From: Aureimonas phyllosphaerae
Lineage (GTDB): Bacteria > Pseudomonadota > Alphaproteobacteria > Rhizobiales > Rhizobiaceae
Assembly: GCF_900113065.1 (NCBI RefSeq)
Contig: NZ_FOOA01000004.1
Coordinates: forward strand, 124,001 to 188,000
Direction of reading: 5' to 3'
Length of the DNA: 64,000 nt
Under the pieces are notes generated by a model. The model ran no database searches. It was given only the letters and a program-made list of their open reading frames with translations, and was not told the DNA's origin. Made by a program: the position numbers and the translations under genes. Shown in pieces: positions 16,671-26,650 of the stretch. Within the stretch, counting starts at the first letter, position 1. Every line of letters begins with the position of its first letter.

Positions 16671-17017
16671 CGCGCCAGTCCTCCGGCCTCGTCGACCAGC
16701 CGGTCGGCCATCTGCGATACGAACAGGCTGCCCTTCACCGTCCGCCGCACGAGAACGTTGCGAAGATCGGCCGGGTCGCGGCGGCGCTCCAGAAGTTCGA
16801 GGCGCCCCATCGTGTCGAGCGCGCGCGTGACGACAGGCTTCGTCACCTTCAGCCGGTCGGCAAGGCCGCGCACCGTGTGCGGGGGCGGTTCGAGATAGAC
16901 GGTGAGGAGAATGGCGGTCTGCCGCGTCGTGAGGTCAGGCCCCGCGTCGCGCGCCTGCTTTAATGCGTTGCCATGCAACAGCCGAAGCGCCTGCGCCGGC
17001 CGGATTTCGATACCCAT
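16667..17017 (-). CDS. MarR-type winged-helix transcriptional regulator
   Basis: A 116-residue DNA-binding protein. The core DLTTRQTAILLTVYL, then TVRGLADRLKVTKPVVTRALDTMGRLELLERRRDPADLR (recognition helix and wing) fits the MarR fold. Shorter than usual for MarR (about 140), mainly at the C-terminal dimer helix. It is coupled by a four-base overlap to the NlpC/P60 gene and lies 73 bp after the M17 aminopeptidase gene; all three read in the same direction. The ligand and target are unknown. Confidence 0.8.
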   Translation of the reverse strand: MGIEIRPAQALRLLHGNALKQARDAGPDLTTRQTAILLTVYLEPPPHTVRGLADRLKVTKPVVTRALDTMGRLELLERRRDPADLRNVLVRRTVKGSLFVSQMADRLVDEAGGLAR

Positions 17018-17090
17018 TCTCGGTCCCCACCCCGAACCGGCCCTCGTTTCGGAGCCGGTTCGGTCACAGGACAGAGGAATTAAGGCCGTT

Positions 17091-18473
17091 TCAAGAGGAC
17101 GGATAGCGCTCGCGCAGAACTTTCGCGAGCGCGCGGATCGCCTGCGCCTCGCCGCCCGCCTGTCCCGTCGGCCCGGCCTGCGGTCGCCAGCCGAAGACGT
17201 CGAAATGCACCCAGGATTTCGCCTGCGAGACGAAGCCCTGAAGGAACAGGGCGGCGGTCACGGAACCGGCGAACCCGTCGGTGGTGACGTTGTTGATGTC
17301 GGCGATCTTGGAGGCGAGGTTCTTCGTGTAGGGCTTCCAGAGCGGCAGGCGCCAGAGCGGATCGTGCACGGCGGCGCTGGCATCGGCGATCGCAGCGGCC
17401 AGCGCCTCGTCGTCGGTATAGAAGGGCGGCAGGTCCGGCCCGAGCGCGACGCGTGCGGCCCCTGTCAGCGTCGCCATGTCGATCAGAACCTCGGGCGCCT
17501 CCTCGTCGGCGAGCGACAGGGCGTCGGCCAGAATCAGCCGCCCTTCCGCGTCCGTGTTGCCGATCTCGACCGTCTTGCCGTTGCGCGAGCGCAGGATGTC
17601 GCCGGGACGGAAGGCGTTGCCGGCGATCGCGTTCTCGACGGCGGGGATCAGGACGCGAAGGCGGACGTGCAGTTTCTCGCCCATCACGATGCGCGCGAGG
17701 CCGAGGGCGTTCGCCGCGCCGCCCATGTCCTTCTTCATCAGAAGCATGCCGGACGCCGGCTTGATGTCGAGCCCGCCCGTATCGAAGGCGACGCCCTTGC
17801 CGACCAGCGTCACACGTGGGCCGTCGGCCGGGCCCCAGGTCATGTCGATGAGGCGCGGGGCGACGGCGCTCGCGCGGCCGACCGCATGGATCATTGGGAA
17901 ATTCTCGGCCAGCAGCGCATCGCCGGTGATCACCGACACCGCGGCGCCGAACTCCTCGGCCAGCGCGCGGGCGGCCGCCTCGATCCCGTCGGGTCCGAGA
18001 TCGTTGGTCGGGGTGTTGATGAGGTCGCGCACCATCGCGACGGCGTCGGCATGCAGGCGCACCCGCGCCTCGTCGGCGCCTTGGGGCAGCGCCAGACGCG
18101 CGCCCTCTTCGCCGGGCTTGGAACGGTAACGATCGAAGCGATAGGCGCCCATCAGGAAACCCAGAGCGGCAAGGTCCGGGTCGAGCCCGTGCCCGTCGGC
18201 GAGCGCCCAGTCGCCGGCCGGCAGCGCGTTCGCGAGCGCGCCCACGAGAAGCGCACGCTCGGCCGGGCTCGCGCCCGCACCGCCGAGGCCGAGCGCGGCG
18301 GAGCCGGGTACACCCTCAGCGCCCGGCGCCACGAGGACGCCGCCCGCGCCCCCCTTCCAGCCCATCGCCTGCGCCCAGGACCCGAGCGGCGCGGGCAGGC
18401 TGCCGAGGTCGCCCTCCCCCACCGGATGGACGGGGCGGGGGTCGTGAGCGGCGGACAGGAGGCGATCGGTCAT
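17091..18473 (-). CDS. Leucyl aminopeptidase family protein (M17)
   Basis: Metallo-aminopeptidase that removes N-terminal residues from peptides, 460 residues. The M17 di-metal site is intact: VGKGVAFDTGGLDIKP (Lys226, Asp231, Lys238), MKKDMGGAA (Asp249) and the signature NTDAEGRL at 306-313. The N-terminal domain is short and divergent, as in the PepB-like alphaproteobacterial members rather than E. coli PepA. The gene sits upstream of a MarR regulator and a muropeptide-type NlpC/P60 hydrolase, hinting at cell-wall peptide recycling (inference). Divergent from tadD. Confidence 0.94.
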   Translation of the reverse strand: MTDRLLSAAHDPRPVHPVGEGDLGSLPAPLGSWAQAMGWKGGAGGVLVAPGAEGVPGSAALGLGGAGASPAERALLVGALANALPAGDWALADGHGLDPDLAALGFLMGAYRFDRYRSKPGEEGARLALPQGADEARVRLHADAVAMVRDLINTPTNDLGPDGIEAAARALAEEFGAAVSVITGDALLAENFPMIHAVGRASAVAPRLIDMTWGPADGPRVTLVGKGVAFDTGGLDIKPASGMLLMKKDMGGAANALGLARIVMGEKLHVRLRVLIPAVENAIAGNAFRPGDILRSRNGKTVEIGNTDAEGRLILADALSLADEEAPEVLIDMATLTGAARVALGPDLPPFYTDDEALAAAIADASAAVHDPLWRLPLWKPYTKNLASKIADINNVTTDGFAGSVTAALFLQGFVSQAKSWVHFDVFGWRPQAGPTGQAGGEAQAIRALAKVLRERYPSS

Positions 18474-18532
18474 CTCACACGGTTCCTCGCGTGCGCTCCA
18501 GAGGATTAAGGGAGCGGTAAGGTTAACGATTT

Positions 18533-19453
18533 ATGGCTTTGACGACAGACAGCACAGCCGGATCGGGACCCATGCGCGCCTTCGAACCTTCCAACCGGTC
18601 CGCCGCCTCGCTCGAGGCTGGGGCCTACGCCCGCTCCGGCACTCGCGCAAGGCGTCTGGCGCTGGCAGGCGGTTTCCTGACGCTGGCGCTCCTTGCCGGA
18701 TGCAACCAGACGTCGCGCATGCACACGGGCTCGATCGGCCCATCGACTGCCTCCAGCACCACCACCGCGCCGCGCGGCGAGCCGTCCCTGTCGGAAATGA
18801 CGACCGACCAGTTGGCGAATGCGGTGCGCGCCTATGGCGCGCGCTACGAGGGCAATCCGAAGGACAAGGCGAACGGCCTCGCCTTCGCCTCGGCGCTGCA
18901 GATGACCGGGCGCAACGAGCAGTCGCTGGCCGTGATGCGCCAGGTGGCGATCGCCCATCCCGACGATCGCGACGTGCTTGCGGCCTACGGCAAGGCCTTG
19001 GCCGCGGCCGGCGACCTGCCGAAGGCGTTGGAAACCGTCCGCCGGGCCCAGACGCCGGACCGTCCGGACTGGCGCCTCATGTCGACGGAAGGCGCGATCC
19101 TCGATCAGCTCGGCCAGCCGGAGAAGGCGCGGGTCCTCTACGAGCGAGCCCTTGTGCTTCAGCCGAACGAGCCCTCGATCCTCTCCAACCTCGGCATGTC
19201 CTACCTCCTGTCGAAGGACCTGCCGAAGTCCGAGACCTATCTCGCACGCGCCGTGAAGCTGCCGGGCGCGGATGCACGCGTGCGCCAGAACCTGGCGCTG
19301 GTGATGGGTCTTCAGGGTCGCTTCGACGAAGCCGAGCGCACGGCGTCGGCCGTGCTCAGCCCGGACGAGGCGAAGGCCAACGTCGCCTATCTCCGCCAGA
19401 TGCTGTCGCAGAAGAACACGTGGTCGGAACTGGCTGCCGAGGATCGCGGCTAG
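18533..19453 (+). CDS. tadD: Tad pilus assembly lipoprotein, TPR family
   Basis: Outer-membrane lipoprotein that assists pilus secretin assembly. 306 residues from ATG 18533, with a lipobox LALLAGC (Cys57) behind a long basic N-terminus; a second in-frame ATG at 18572 would shorten it, and the true start is uncertain. Tetratricopeptide repeats run from about 95 to 290 (YERALVLQPNEPSILSNLGM is typical). It is placed on the plus strand, facing the end of the tadC gene across a shared terminator, while the other tad genes read on the minus strand. The upstream region contains TTAA-type sequences. Confidence 0.87.
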   Translation: MALTTDSTAGSGPMRAFEPSNRSAASLEAGAYARSGTRARRLALAGGFLTLALLAGCNQTSRMHTGSIGPSTASSTTTAPRGEPSLSEMTTDQLANAVRAYGARYEGNPKDKANGLAFASALQMTGRNEQSLAVMRQVAIAHPDDRDVLAAYGKALAAAGDLPKALETVRRAQTPDRPDWRLMSTEGAILDQLGQPEKARVLYERALVLQPNEPSILSNLGMSYLLSKDLPKSETYLARAVKLPGADARVRQNLALVMGLQGRFDEAERTASAVLSPDEAKANVAYLRQMLSQKNTWSELAAEDRG

Positions 19454-19485
19454 GCGGTCGACCAACCGAATTGAAGACGAGATGA

Positions 19486-19520
19486 AGAGGCCCGCGCTCC
19501 CGCAAGGAGGCGGGCCTTTC
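19486..19520. terminator. Shared terminator between tadD and tadC
   Basis: Inverted repeat AGGCCCGC ... GCGGGCCT enclosing GCTCCCGCAAGGAG, followed by TTCGTCGTC on the plus strand. It lies between two convergent genes. The T-run is weak, so efficiency is uncertain. Confidence 0.7.
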
Positions 19521-19531
19521 GTCGTCGGGCT

Positions 19532-20521
19532 TCAGCGCTGCATGATCTGGATCACGGCGGGGCCGATGATCACGGCAAAGAGCACCGGCAGGAAGAACAG
19601 GATCATCGGGACGGTGAGCTTGGGCGGCAGGGCCGCCGCCTTCTTCTCGGCGGCCATCATGCGCATGTCGCGGCTTTCCTGCGACATGGTGCGCAACGCG
19701 ACGCCGAGCGGCGTGCCGTAGCGCTCGGCCTGGATCAGCGCGGTCGAGACCGAGCGCACCGATTCCATGCCGGTGCGCGAGACGAGGTTCTCGTAGGCCT
19801 GCCGGCGCTCCGGCAGATAGGACAGCTCGGCGCAGACCAGCACCAGTTCCTCGGCGAGCTCGATCGACTGGATGCCGATCTCGTCGGCGACGCGACGGAA
19901 CGCGGCCTCGATGGAATTACCCGATTCGACGCAGATGAGGAGAAGGTCGAGCGCATCCGGCCAGGCGCGGCCGATCGACTGCCCGCGCTTGGCTGCCCGG
20001 TTCTTCACATAGAAATTCGGTGCGTAGAAACCGGCATAGGCCGCCGAGATGCAGGCGAAGATGCGGGCCGGCAGCTTGTAGCCGTCCATCAGCCCAAGGC
20101 CGAAGATGTAGAAGGCGGCCAGAAGGCCGAAGACCAGCGGCAGCGCCACGCGGCAGAACAGGAAGAGCGTGGTGGCGCGCTGCGTGCGAAGGCCCGCGAC
20201 CTTGAGCTTCGTGAGCATCGCGTCGTCGAGCAGCGCGTTGCGCAGCTCGAGCTTCTCGACGACGCGCGCGGCGAAGGAGCGGTCCTGCTCCTTGCGAAGC
20301 CCCTTGCCCCGCCCGGCATCGCGCTCGCTCGCCATGCGCGCGCGCTCGCGAGCGCGCAGCTCGTCCCGCTCCAGCGCCACCGATCGCATGCGCGTCTTCA
20401 TCTCGCGCCCGCTCATCAGGGGAAGGGCGATCGACAGGAAGGTCGCGAACACGGCGACCGCGACGAGGAGCCCGAGCGCTGCCTCCGGCGAGAGACCGAA
20501 AAGTTTCAGGACTGCGTCCAT
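19532..20521 (-). CDS. tadC: Tad pilus inner-membrane platform protein TadC
   Basis: Type II secretion F-domain protein, 329 residues, one half of the Tad platform that works with the CpaF ATPase. The start is the ATG at 20521 (MDAVLKLFGLSPEAALGLL), which opens directly into a membrane helix; the frame is open further upstream but that part runs through tadB. Helices are visible at about 15-37, near 115 and 140, and at the C-terminus (VPMILFFLPVLFAVIIGPAVI). The T2SSF core includes DLLLICVESGNSIEAAFRRVA. It lies 65 bp after tadB. Confidence 0.93.
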   Translation of the reverse strand: MDAVLKLFGLSPEAALGLLVAVAVFATFLSIALPLMSGREMKTRMRSVALERDELRARERARMASERDAGRGKGLRKEQDRSFAARVVEKLELRNALLDDAMLTKLKVAGLRTQRATTLFLFCRVALPLVFGLLAAFYIFGLGLMDGYKLPARIFACISAAYAGFYAPNFYVKNRAAKRGQSIGRAWPDALDLLLICVESGNSIEAAFRRVADEIGIQSIELAEELVLVCAELSYLPERRQAYENLVSRTGMESVRSVSTALIQAERYGTPLGVALRTMSQESRDMRMMAAEKKAAALPPKLTVPMILFFLPVLFAVIIGPAVIQIMQR

Positions 20522-20586
20522 GGGCGCTGCACCTTGCGGGAAAACGGAGCGTCGCGCAGCGCCGCGAGCGGCGCCGGGTGCGAGCG

Positions 20587-21588
20587 TCAGAAGTCGAAGT
20601 TGATCATGTTGCGCATGACCATGACGCCGATCGACATCCAGAAGCCGGCACATGCGAGGACGACGTTGCCCATTGAGGTCGTGAACAGGATCGAGATGTA
20701 GTCGGGCGACGTCAGGTAGACGAGGAAGCCGACGATGAACGGCAGGGCGCCGATGATCGCGCCGGACGCCTTGGCCTCCATCGACATCGCCTGGATCTTG
20801 CCCTTCATGCGCTTGCGCTCGCGAAGAACGCGCGACAGGTTGGACAGCGCCTCGCCGAGATTGCCGCCCGCCTGGCTCTGGATCGAGACCACGATGGCGA
20901 AGAAGTTCGTCTCGGGCAGCGGCATGTTCTGGTAGAGCCGCTCCACCGCCTCGGTCATCGACAGGCCCATCTGCAAACCTTCCACGACACGGGCGAACTC
21001 GGAACGGACGGGCTCGGGCGTCTCGAAGGCGACCATGCGCAGCGTGTCGTTCAAAGGCAGACCGGATCGGATGCCGCGCACCACGACGTCCACGGCGTTG
21101 GCGAACTCCTCGGTGAACTTCTTCTGCCGGCGCTTGCGCAGGAACGTCAGGGCCCATCGCGGCACGCCGAAGCCGCCGACGAAGCCGAGGCCGACGGCCA
21201 GAAGAAGCGGCGCGCCCATAATGAGCGTGACCAGCATCATGACGAAGCCGAGCCCGATGCTCGCCAGGACGAAGCTGCGCATCGACAGCTTCAGGCCGGC
21301 CTGCGTCATGCGTCGCTCGATCGACAGGTTCCGGGTGTGGCGGTTGCGGGCCCTCTGCTTGCCGTCAAGCTCGTCGAGCGAGCTCTGGATCGACTTGCGG
21401 CGCTTGGCCACTTCCTGGAGGCGATCACGCGCGACCCGCTTGGCGTTCGCCTCGCTTTCGCTCTGCTTGTAGAGACCGAGACGGCTGCGGGCGTTCTTCT
21501 CGGTCTGGAGCCTCGGCTCCAGGATCGCATAGGTCAGGGCACCGAGCGAGACGGCGACGAGAAGCGCGAAGAGAAGGCCGACGATCAT
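20587..21588 (-). CDS. tadB: Tad pilus inner-membrane platform protein TadB
   Basis: Partner of TadC, 333 residues. Start ATG 21588 overlaps the cpaF stop (ATGA), the likely coupled start. Membrane helices at about 3-22, 115-155 and the C-terminal pair (GAIIGALPFIVGFLVYL and VVLACAGFWMSIGVMVM). The F-domain shows GIRSGLPLNDTLRMVAFETPEPV and QSQAGGNLGEALSNLSRVLRER, a strongly conserved TadB block. The charged region 30-105 is a predicted cytoplasmic stalk. Confidence 0.95.
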   Translation of the reverse strand: MIVGLLFALLVAVSLGALTYAILEPRLQTEKNARSRLGLYKQSESEANAKRVARDRLQEVAKRRKSIQSSLDELDGKQRARNRHTRNLSIERRMTQAGLKLSMRSFVLASIGLGFVMMLVTLIMGAPLLLAVGLGFVGGFGVPRWALTFLRKRRQKKFTEEFANAVDVVVRGIRSGLPLNDTLRMVAFETPEPVRSEFARVVEGLQMGLSMTEAVERLYQNMPLPETNFFAIVVSIQSQAGGNLGEALSNLSRVLRERKRMKGKIQAMSMEAKASGAIIGALPFIVGFLVYLTSPDYISILFTTSMGNVVLACAGFWMSIGVMVMRNMINFDF

Positions 21589-23048
21589 TGCGGCCCCGCG
21601 CCCTTGACCTCGGCGGCGTCGAGCGCGCGGGCCAGCCTCTGCTCCTCGCCGTAGTAGCGCGCGCGGTCCCAGAAGGCGGGACGGCCGACGCCGGTCGAGC
21701 GGTGCCGGCCGAGAAGCTTGCCGCGCGAGTCCTCGCCGAGGATGTCGTAGACGAAGAGGTCCTGCGTGGTGATGACGTCGCCTTCCATGCCCAGCACCTC
21801 GGTGATGTGGGTGATGCGGCGCGAACCGTCGCGCAGGCGCGCGGCCTGGACGATGATGTCGATCGAACCGGTCACGATCTCCTTCACCGTGCGCGAGGGG
21901 AGCGAAAAGCCGCCCATGGCGATCATGGATTCGATACGGTTGAGGCACTCGCGCGGCGAGTTGGAGTGGATCGTGCCCATCGATCCGTCATGGCCGGTGT
22001 TCATGGCCTGCAGGAGATCGAAGACCTCCGGGCCGCGCACCTCGCCGACGATGATCCGCTCGGGGCGCATGCGCAGACAGTTCTTGACGAGGTCGCGCAT
22101 CGTGATCTCGCCCTCGCCTTCGATGTTGGGCGGGCGCGTTTCGAGGCGCACGACGTGGGGCTGCTGGAGCTGGAGTTCGGCCGAGTCCTCGCAGGTGATG
22201 ATGCGCTCGTCCTCGTCGATATAGCGCGTCAGGCAGTTGAGGAGCGTCGTCTTGCCCGAGCCCGTACCGCCGGAGATGACGACGTTGCAGCGCACGCGGC
22301 CGATGATCTGGAGGATCTCCGCGCCCTCCGGCGAGATCGCGCCGAAGCCGACCAGCTGGTCGAGGGTGAGCTTGTCCTTCTTGAACTTACGGATGGTGAG
22401 CACCGTGCCGTCGATCGCGAGCGGCGGCGCGATGACGTTGACGCGGGAGCCGTCCGGCAGGCGCGCATCGCAGATCGGCGAGGATTCGTCGACGCGTCGC
22501 CCGACTTGGGATACGATGCGCTGGCAGATGTTGAGGAGCTGCTGGTTGTCGCGGAAGCGCACGCCGGCTTCCTGCACCTTGCCGTTGACTTCGATGAAGG
22601 TCTGGCGGGCGCCGTTGACCATGATGTCGGCGATGTCGTCGCGCGCCAGAAGCGGCTCCAGCGGGCCGTAGCCGAGGACGTCGTTGCAGATGTCGGCGAG
22701 CAGGTCCTCCTGCTCGGCGATCGTCATCGCGAAGTTCTTGATCGCGATGATGTCGTTGACGATGTCGCGGATTTCCTCGCGCGCCGCCTCGGTCTCGAGG
22801 CGCGCGAGCTGGCTGAGATCGATCGTGTCGATCAGCGCCGCGAAGACCTTGCTCTTCGTCTCGTAGTAGCTGTCGGGCCGAACCTTGGCGGCCGGCGCCG
22901 GCGCGGGCGCCGCCTCCGGTGCGCGTCGCATGGGAGCGGGCGCGGCGGCAGGGGTTGTCGGCGCTGCGACCGGCGCGCGAACGGCTGCGAGCGCGACGGC
23001 CGGCGCGGGAGCCTTGGCCGGTGTATCGGGTCCGCGCTTTCCGAACAT
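21585..23048 (-). CDS. cpaF: Tad pilus assembly ATPase CpaF/TadA
   Basis: Hexameric secretion ATPase that powers pilus extension and retraction, 487 residues. An Ala/Pro-rich N-terminal extension (about 10-55) precedes the conserved core. Walker [10 protein letters not shown] at 260-268; the Asp box follows as [12 protein letters not shown], then Walker [16 protein letters not shown] and the His box [14 protein letters not shown]. The sequence is typical of the VirB11/TadA group. It overlaps tadB by four bases and follows cpaE by 13 bp. Confidence 0.97.
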   Translation of the reverse strand: MFGKRGPDTPAKAPAPAVALAAVRAPVAAPTTPAAAPAPMRRAPEAAPAPAPAAKVRPDSYYETKSKVFAALIDTIDLSQLARLETEAAREEIRDIVNDIIAIKNFAMTIAEQEDLLADICNDVLGYGPLEPLLARDDIADIMVNGARQTFIEVNGKVQEAGVRFRDNQQLLNICQRIVSQVGRRVDESSPICDARLPDGSRVNVIAPPLAIDGTVLTIRKFKKDKLTLDQLVGFGAISPEGAEILQIIGRVRCNVVISGGTGSGKTTLLNCLTRYIDEDERIITCEDSAELQLQQPHVVRLETRPPNIEGEGEITMRDLVKNCLRMRPERIIVGEVRGPEVFDLLQAMNTGHDGSMGTIHSNSPRECLNRIESMIAMGGFSLPSRTVKEIVTGSIDIIVQAARLRDGSRRITHITEVLGMEGDVITTQDLFVYDILGEDSRGKLLGRHRSTGVGRPAFWDRARYYGEEQRLARALDAAEVKGAGPQ

Positions 23049-23061
23049 GTTCCCTCCGGGA

Positions 23062-24336
23062 CTAACGGCGGCGCATCAGGCCGAACAGGCCCGACCGCAC
23101 GGACTTCGGGGCGCGCTTTGCGGACGCGCGTCCCGTCACGGCATGGGCGATGGCGGCAAAGGCTTCGACCGACGGGTGCTTGGGCTCGGCCTCGCAGACC
23201 ATCCGGCCCGTGTTGGCGGCGGCGCCGAACACGGCGGGGTCGAAGGCGATCGTCGCGAGCGGCGTGAGGCCCAGCGGTTCGGAGAACTCGGCGATGTCGA
23301 TCTCGGGACGCTTGGGCATCGCCGTCTGGTTGAGCACCAGCCGTGGCGGCCCATCGTTGGGGCGCAACCGCTTCAGCGTCTCGACGAGGTTCTTCGCGTT
23401 GCGAAGGTTCGCCAGATCCGGCGTCGCCACGAGCACGATCTCATCGATCCGCTGCAGCACGTCGCGCGTCCAGTCGTTCCATGTATGCGGCAGGTCGAGC
23501 ACCACGGAGGGCGTCACCCGCTGGGCGGCCTCGATCAGCGGCGTGAAGGCCTCCGCCGAGAAGTCGTAGGTCCGCTCGAGCGTCGACGGCGCGGCCAGGA
23601 GCGACAGATGGTCGGCGCATTTCGCCAGAAGGCGGTCGAGAAACACGTCGTCGAGCCGGTCGGCCGAGAACACGGCCTCGGCGATGCCCTGCGGCGGGTC
23701 CTTGTCGAAGTTGATGTTGGCTGTGCCGAAGGCCAGGTCGAAGTCCGCGAGGATCACGTCGGAGGAAAACAGCTTGCCGATGGACCAGGCGACGTTGTGG
23801 GCGATCGTGGAGGCACCGACGCCGCCCTTGGCGCCGACGAAGCCGACGGACCGGCCGAGCGGGGCGGCATCGGGCGCGGCAAAGAGCTGGGAAACGAGGC
23901 CGATGAACTCGGACAGGGTCAGCGGTGCCAGAACGTATTCCGAGATCCCGCGCCGCGTCAGCTCGCGGTAGAGAGACACGTCGTTGCAGTGGCCGACCAC
24001 CACGACCTTGGAACCGGGATCGCAGACGTCCGCCAGCGTGTCGAGTTCCGCCAGAAGCTCGGTCGGCGTCAACTGCGATTCCAGGATCACGAGATTGGGC
24101 GTCGGAGCCGAGGCGTAGTGCTCGGCAGCCGCGCGGATGCCGCCGGTGTGGACGCGCAGGTGCGCCTTGGCCATGCGCCGATCGGAGCCTGCCGCCTCGA
24201 TCGCACCCGCAACCTCGGGCGTTTCGCAGAAGGCCTGGATCGAGATGCGCGGGATCGGCCGCAAGGCCTCGAGCCGTTCGCGCAGCGTCTCGTCGTCGAG
24301 GTGGTAGGTAGTCTCGGGATGGGACAGGAGAGACAT
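23062..24336 (-). CDS. cpaE: Pilus assembly protein CpaE (TadZ), ParA-like ATPase
   Basis: Polar localisation factor for the Tad machine, 424 residues. Residues about 30-150 form an atypical receiver-like domain (VVVVGHCNDVSLYRELTRRGISEYVLAPL), and 160-400 a MinD/ParA ATPase with the deviant Walker A FVGAKGGVGAST at 167-178 and VILADFDLAFGT as Walker A'. This order, receiver then ATPase, is the CpaE/TadZ architecture. It follows cpaD by 15 bp. Confidence 0.95.
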   Translation of the reverse strand: MSLLSHPETTYHLDDETLRERLEALRPIPRISIQAFCETPEVAGAIEAAGSDRRMAKAHLRVHTGGIRAAAEHYASAPTPNLVILESQLTPTELLAELDTLADVCDPGSKVVVVGHCNDVSLYRELTRRGISEYVLAPLTLSEFIGLVSQLFAAPDAAPLGRSVGFVGAKGGVGASTIAHNVAWSIGKLFSSDVILADFDLAFGTANINFDKDPPQGIAEAVFSADRLDDVFLDRLLAKCADHLSLLAAPSTLERTYDFSAEAFTPLIEAAQRVTPSVVLDLPHTWNDWTRDVLQRIDEIVLVATPDLANLRNAKNLVETLKRLRPNDGPPRLVLNQTAMPKRPEIDIAEFSEPLGLTPLATIAFDPAVFGAAANTGRMVCEAEPKHPSVEAFAAIAHAVTGRASAKRAPKSVRSGLFGLMRRR

Positions 24337-24351
24337 CGGTTATCAGCCTTC

Positions 24352-25059
24352 CTACCAGTCGTAGTTCGATTCGGTGCGGCTGCGCTGGGAAGCCGTCGCA
24401 TTGCCTTGCCGGTAGTCGTTGATCACCGTCGTCCGGCGCTCGGCGTCGATCTCGCTCATGCCACGGGGCCCCAGGAGGTCGCGCGGGTCCGAGATCTGCG
24501 CGGCGAGGTTCGCCTGCGTCGCGCAGCCGAAGTTCTCGTAGTTGCGGTTCTGGTACGTGTCGCCGAGATCGCTCGGCCACTGCCCGCACGGATGGTCGAG
24601 ACCGGCGGCAAGGCCGGTATAGGACAGCCGGATCGGGTAGGCGTCGTCGCCGCCCGCGACCTCGTAGGAGGAGAAGACGATGCGCGAGCGCGGCACGCCC
24701 TCGCGATGGAGGACGCGCAGCGTGTCCTTGGCCACGAGGCTGGCGGCGGCGGCATTGCGGGTGCGCACCGGCACCTGGACGCTGATCGCGCCGGCGCGCG
24801 ACGCCCGGAAGCGCGCCGCGAAGCTTTCTACGCGCGTCGAGTCGGCATGGGTCAGCCGCGTTTCGGACGAGGACGGGAGGATGTCGAGGTCCTGCGTCGC
24901 GTCGGCCACGATGATCGGGTGGCGCGACCGGTAGTCGTCCGGCACGAAGTTCAGCCGGGCGTCCGGCCGCTCGGCGCAGCCGGCAAGACCGAGGGTCGCG
25001 AGGATCAGGCCGGCCGTGGCGAAGCGGCGGGCGGCGGGGGCATTCGCGAGCACGCTCAT
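24352..25059 (-). CDS. cpaD: Tad pilus lipoprotein CpaD
   Basis: Outer-membrane lipoprotein of the pilus secretin complex, 235 residues. The signal ends in a lipobox LGLAGCAER (Cys28). The CpaD pattern is visible: DDYRSRHPIIVADATQDLDI and a C-terminal CATQANLAAQISDPRDLLGPRGM, as in the Caulobacter family. The start overlaps the end of cpaC by four bases, supporting co-translation. Confidence 0.93.
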   Translation of the reverse strand: MSVLANAPAARRFATAGLILATLGLAGCAERPDARLNFVPDDYRSRHPIIVADATQDLDILPSSSETRLTHADSTRVESFAARFRASRAGAISVQVPVRTRNAAAASLVAKDTLRVLHREGVPRSRIVFSSYEVAGGDDAYPIRLSYTGLAAGLDHPCGQWPSDLGDTYQNRNYENFGCATQANLAAQISDPRDLLGPRGMSEIDAERRTTVINDYRQGNATASQRSRTESNYDW

Positions 25060-26648
25060 TTGTAGATATATCCAACGGTGCCGTGGTAGCGGCCGGACGG
25101 AAGGGCGGTTTCGGACTGGCCGTAGACGCGGTTGATCCGGCCGAGGAGATTGCCGGAGCCATCCGAGGTGAAGGCGAGGTTGTCGTCGGGCCGGGCGAGG
25201 TCCTGCCGCGCCACGGGCCGCACGAGGTAGGGCGTGACGATCACGACGAGTTCGGTCTCATAGCGCTGGAAGTCGCGCGAGCGGAACAGCGTGCCGAGCA
25301 CCGGGATTTTGGAGAGGCCCGGATAGCCCGAGATGACCTGCCGCATCTCGTCGCGCACGAGGCCGGCGATCACCATCGAGCCACCGGACGGCAGCTCGAC
25401 CGTGGTGTCGGCCAGGCGCTTGCGGATGCCGACCGAGCCGACGCCGCCATCCCTGCCGCCAGGAATGTTGAGCGGAGACTCGAAGGTCGGCTCTGAAACC
25501 GCTGTCCGGATCTTCAGGCTGATACGGCCCGGTGACAGCACCACGGGAGTGAAGTCGAGACCAATGCCGTAGTCGATCTCCTTCGACCGGATGGTGCGCT
25601 GGTCGCGGGTGGCCGGAATGGTCTCGTAGATGGGCTGGCCGCTGCCGTCGTACCCCTTGAACTCACGCCGCTCCGGCTCGCCGTAGCTGTAGCTTTGGCC
25701 GGTCGGGACCGAGAACTCGCCGCCGACCTTGAAGCTGGCGCTCTCGCCCGAAATCGCGGTGAGACTCGGCTCGGCCAGCGTGCGCATGACACCCGCCTGC
25801 TCCATGGCCGACAGCATCGCGTCGAAGTTCACATCGCCGACCGCACCAGCGGCTGCGATACCTGACGTCGACAGCGCCTTCCCGAGCGCGAACGGGTTGT
25901 CCACACCGCCGAAGAAACTGACGCCGTCGCTCGTGCCGCCGATCGAGCCGCTGAGGCCGAGCTGCTTGACGACCGAGCGCTGGACCTCGGCGACCGTCAC
26001 CTTCAGCGTGACCTGATCCTCGCCCTGGATCTGGAGGAGATTGACGATCTGGCTGCGCTGCAGCGAGGGGCTGATCTGCGAGACCGAATTGAACGAATTG
26101 GTCCCGCTGCCGCTGCTCGAGGTTGCCGTCTGCACGAACTGGCCGGTGGTCGCCTCGCCGCCGCGCGTGTAGATCGTGGCGAGATCGACGGCGCGGGCCG
26201 CGTCCTGGGCATTCTCCACCGTGCCGGTCAGGATCACGTTGTCGTTCAGCATCTCCGCCTTCACGTCGGCGGTCGGGATGAAACGGCGGATGGTGGCCGC
26301 GAGGCCGGCGATGTCGCGTTCGATCCGCAGGTCGAGGACCGCGATCTCGCGCCCTGCCGCGTCGAAGACGAAGATGTTGGTCTGCCCGACCCGCTTGCCG
26401 AAGAGATAGATGCGCCGCGCGGTCCGCGTCACCGCATCGGCGACCGAAGGATCGGCGACGACGATGTCATGGGCGTCGCGCGGCAGGTCGATGACCTTGG
26501 ACTTGTTCAACCCGAGCGGGACCGACTGATTGAGGCGGGTGACCGAAATGATCGCGTCGTTCGAAGCAGCGACCGCCATCTCGGGCAGCCCCGCGGCGGT
26601 GACGGCCAGCGCGAGATGGGCCAGGGGGCGCAGGATGCGTGTCGCCAT
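25056..26648 (-). CDS. cpaC: Pilus assembly secretin CpaC (RcpA)
   Basis: Outer-membrane channel of the Tad pilus, 530 residues. Start ATG 26648 gives a Sec signal (LAHLALAVTAAGLPEMAVAA); the open frame extends further upstream but that part overlaps cpaB. The N-terminal pilus domain is at about 32-105 (VPLGLNKSKVIDLPRDAHDI), then a BON-like segment, and the secretin domain from about 220 to 480 with VPTGQ and GSMVIAGLVRDEMRQVISGYPGLSKIPVLGTLF. It follows cpaB by two bases. Confidence 0.95.
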   Translation of the reverse strand: MATRILRPLAHLALAVTAAGLPEMAVAASNDAIISVTRLNQSVPLGLNKSKVIDLPRDAHDIVVADPSVADAVTRTARRIYLFGKRVGQTNIFVFDAAGREIAVLDLRIERDIAGLAATIRRFIPTADVKAEMLNDNVILTGTVENAQDAARAVDLATIYTRGGEATTGQFVQTATSSSGSGTNSFNSVSQISPSLQRSQIVNLLQIQGEDQVTLKVTVAEVQRSVVKQLGLSGSIGGTSDGVSFFGGVDNPFALGKALSTSGIAAAGAVGDVNFDAMLSAMEQAGVMRTLAEPSLTAISGESASFKVGGEFSVPTGQSYSYGEPERREFKGYDGSGQPIYETIPATRDQRTIRSKEIDYGIGLDFTPVVLSPGRISLKIRTAVSEPTFESPLNIPGGRDGGVGSVGIRKRLADTTVELPSGGSMVIAGLVRDEMRQVISGYPGLSKIPVLGTLFRSRDFQRYETELVVIVTPYLVRPVARQDLARPDDNLAFTSDGSGNLLGRINRVYGQSETALPSGRYHGTVGYIYK

Positions 26649-26650
26649 GG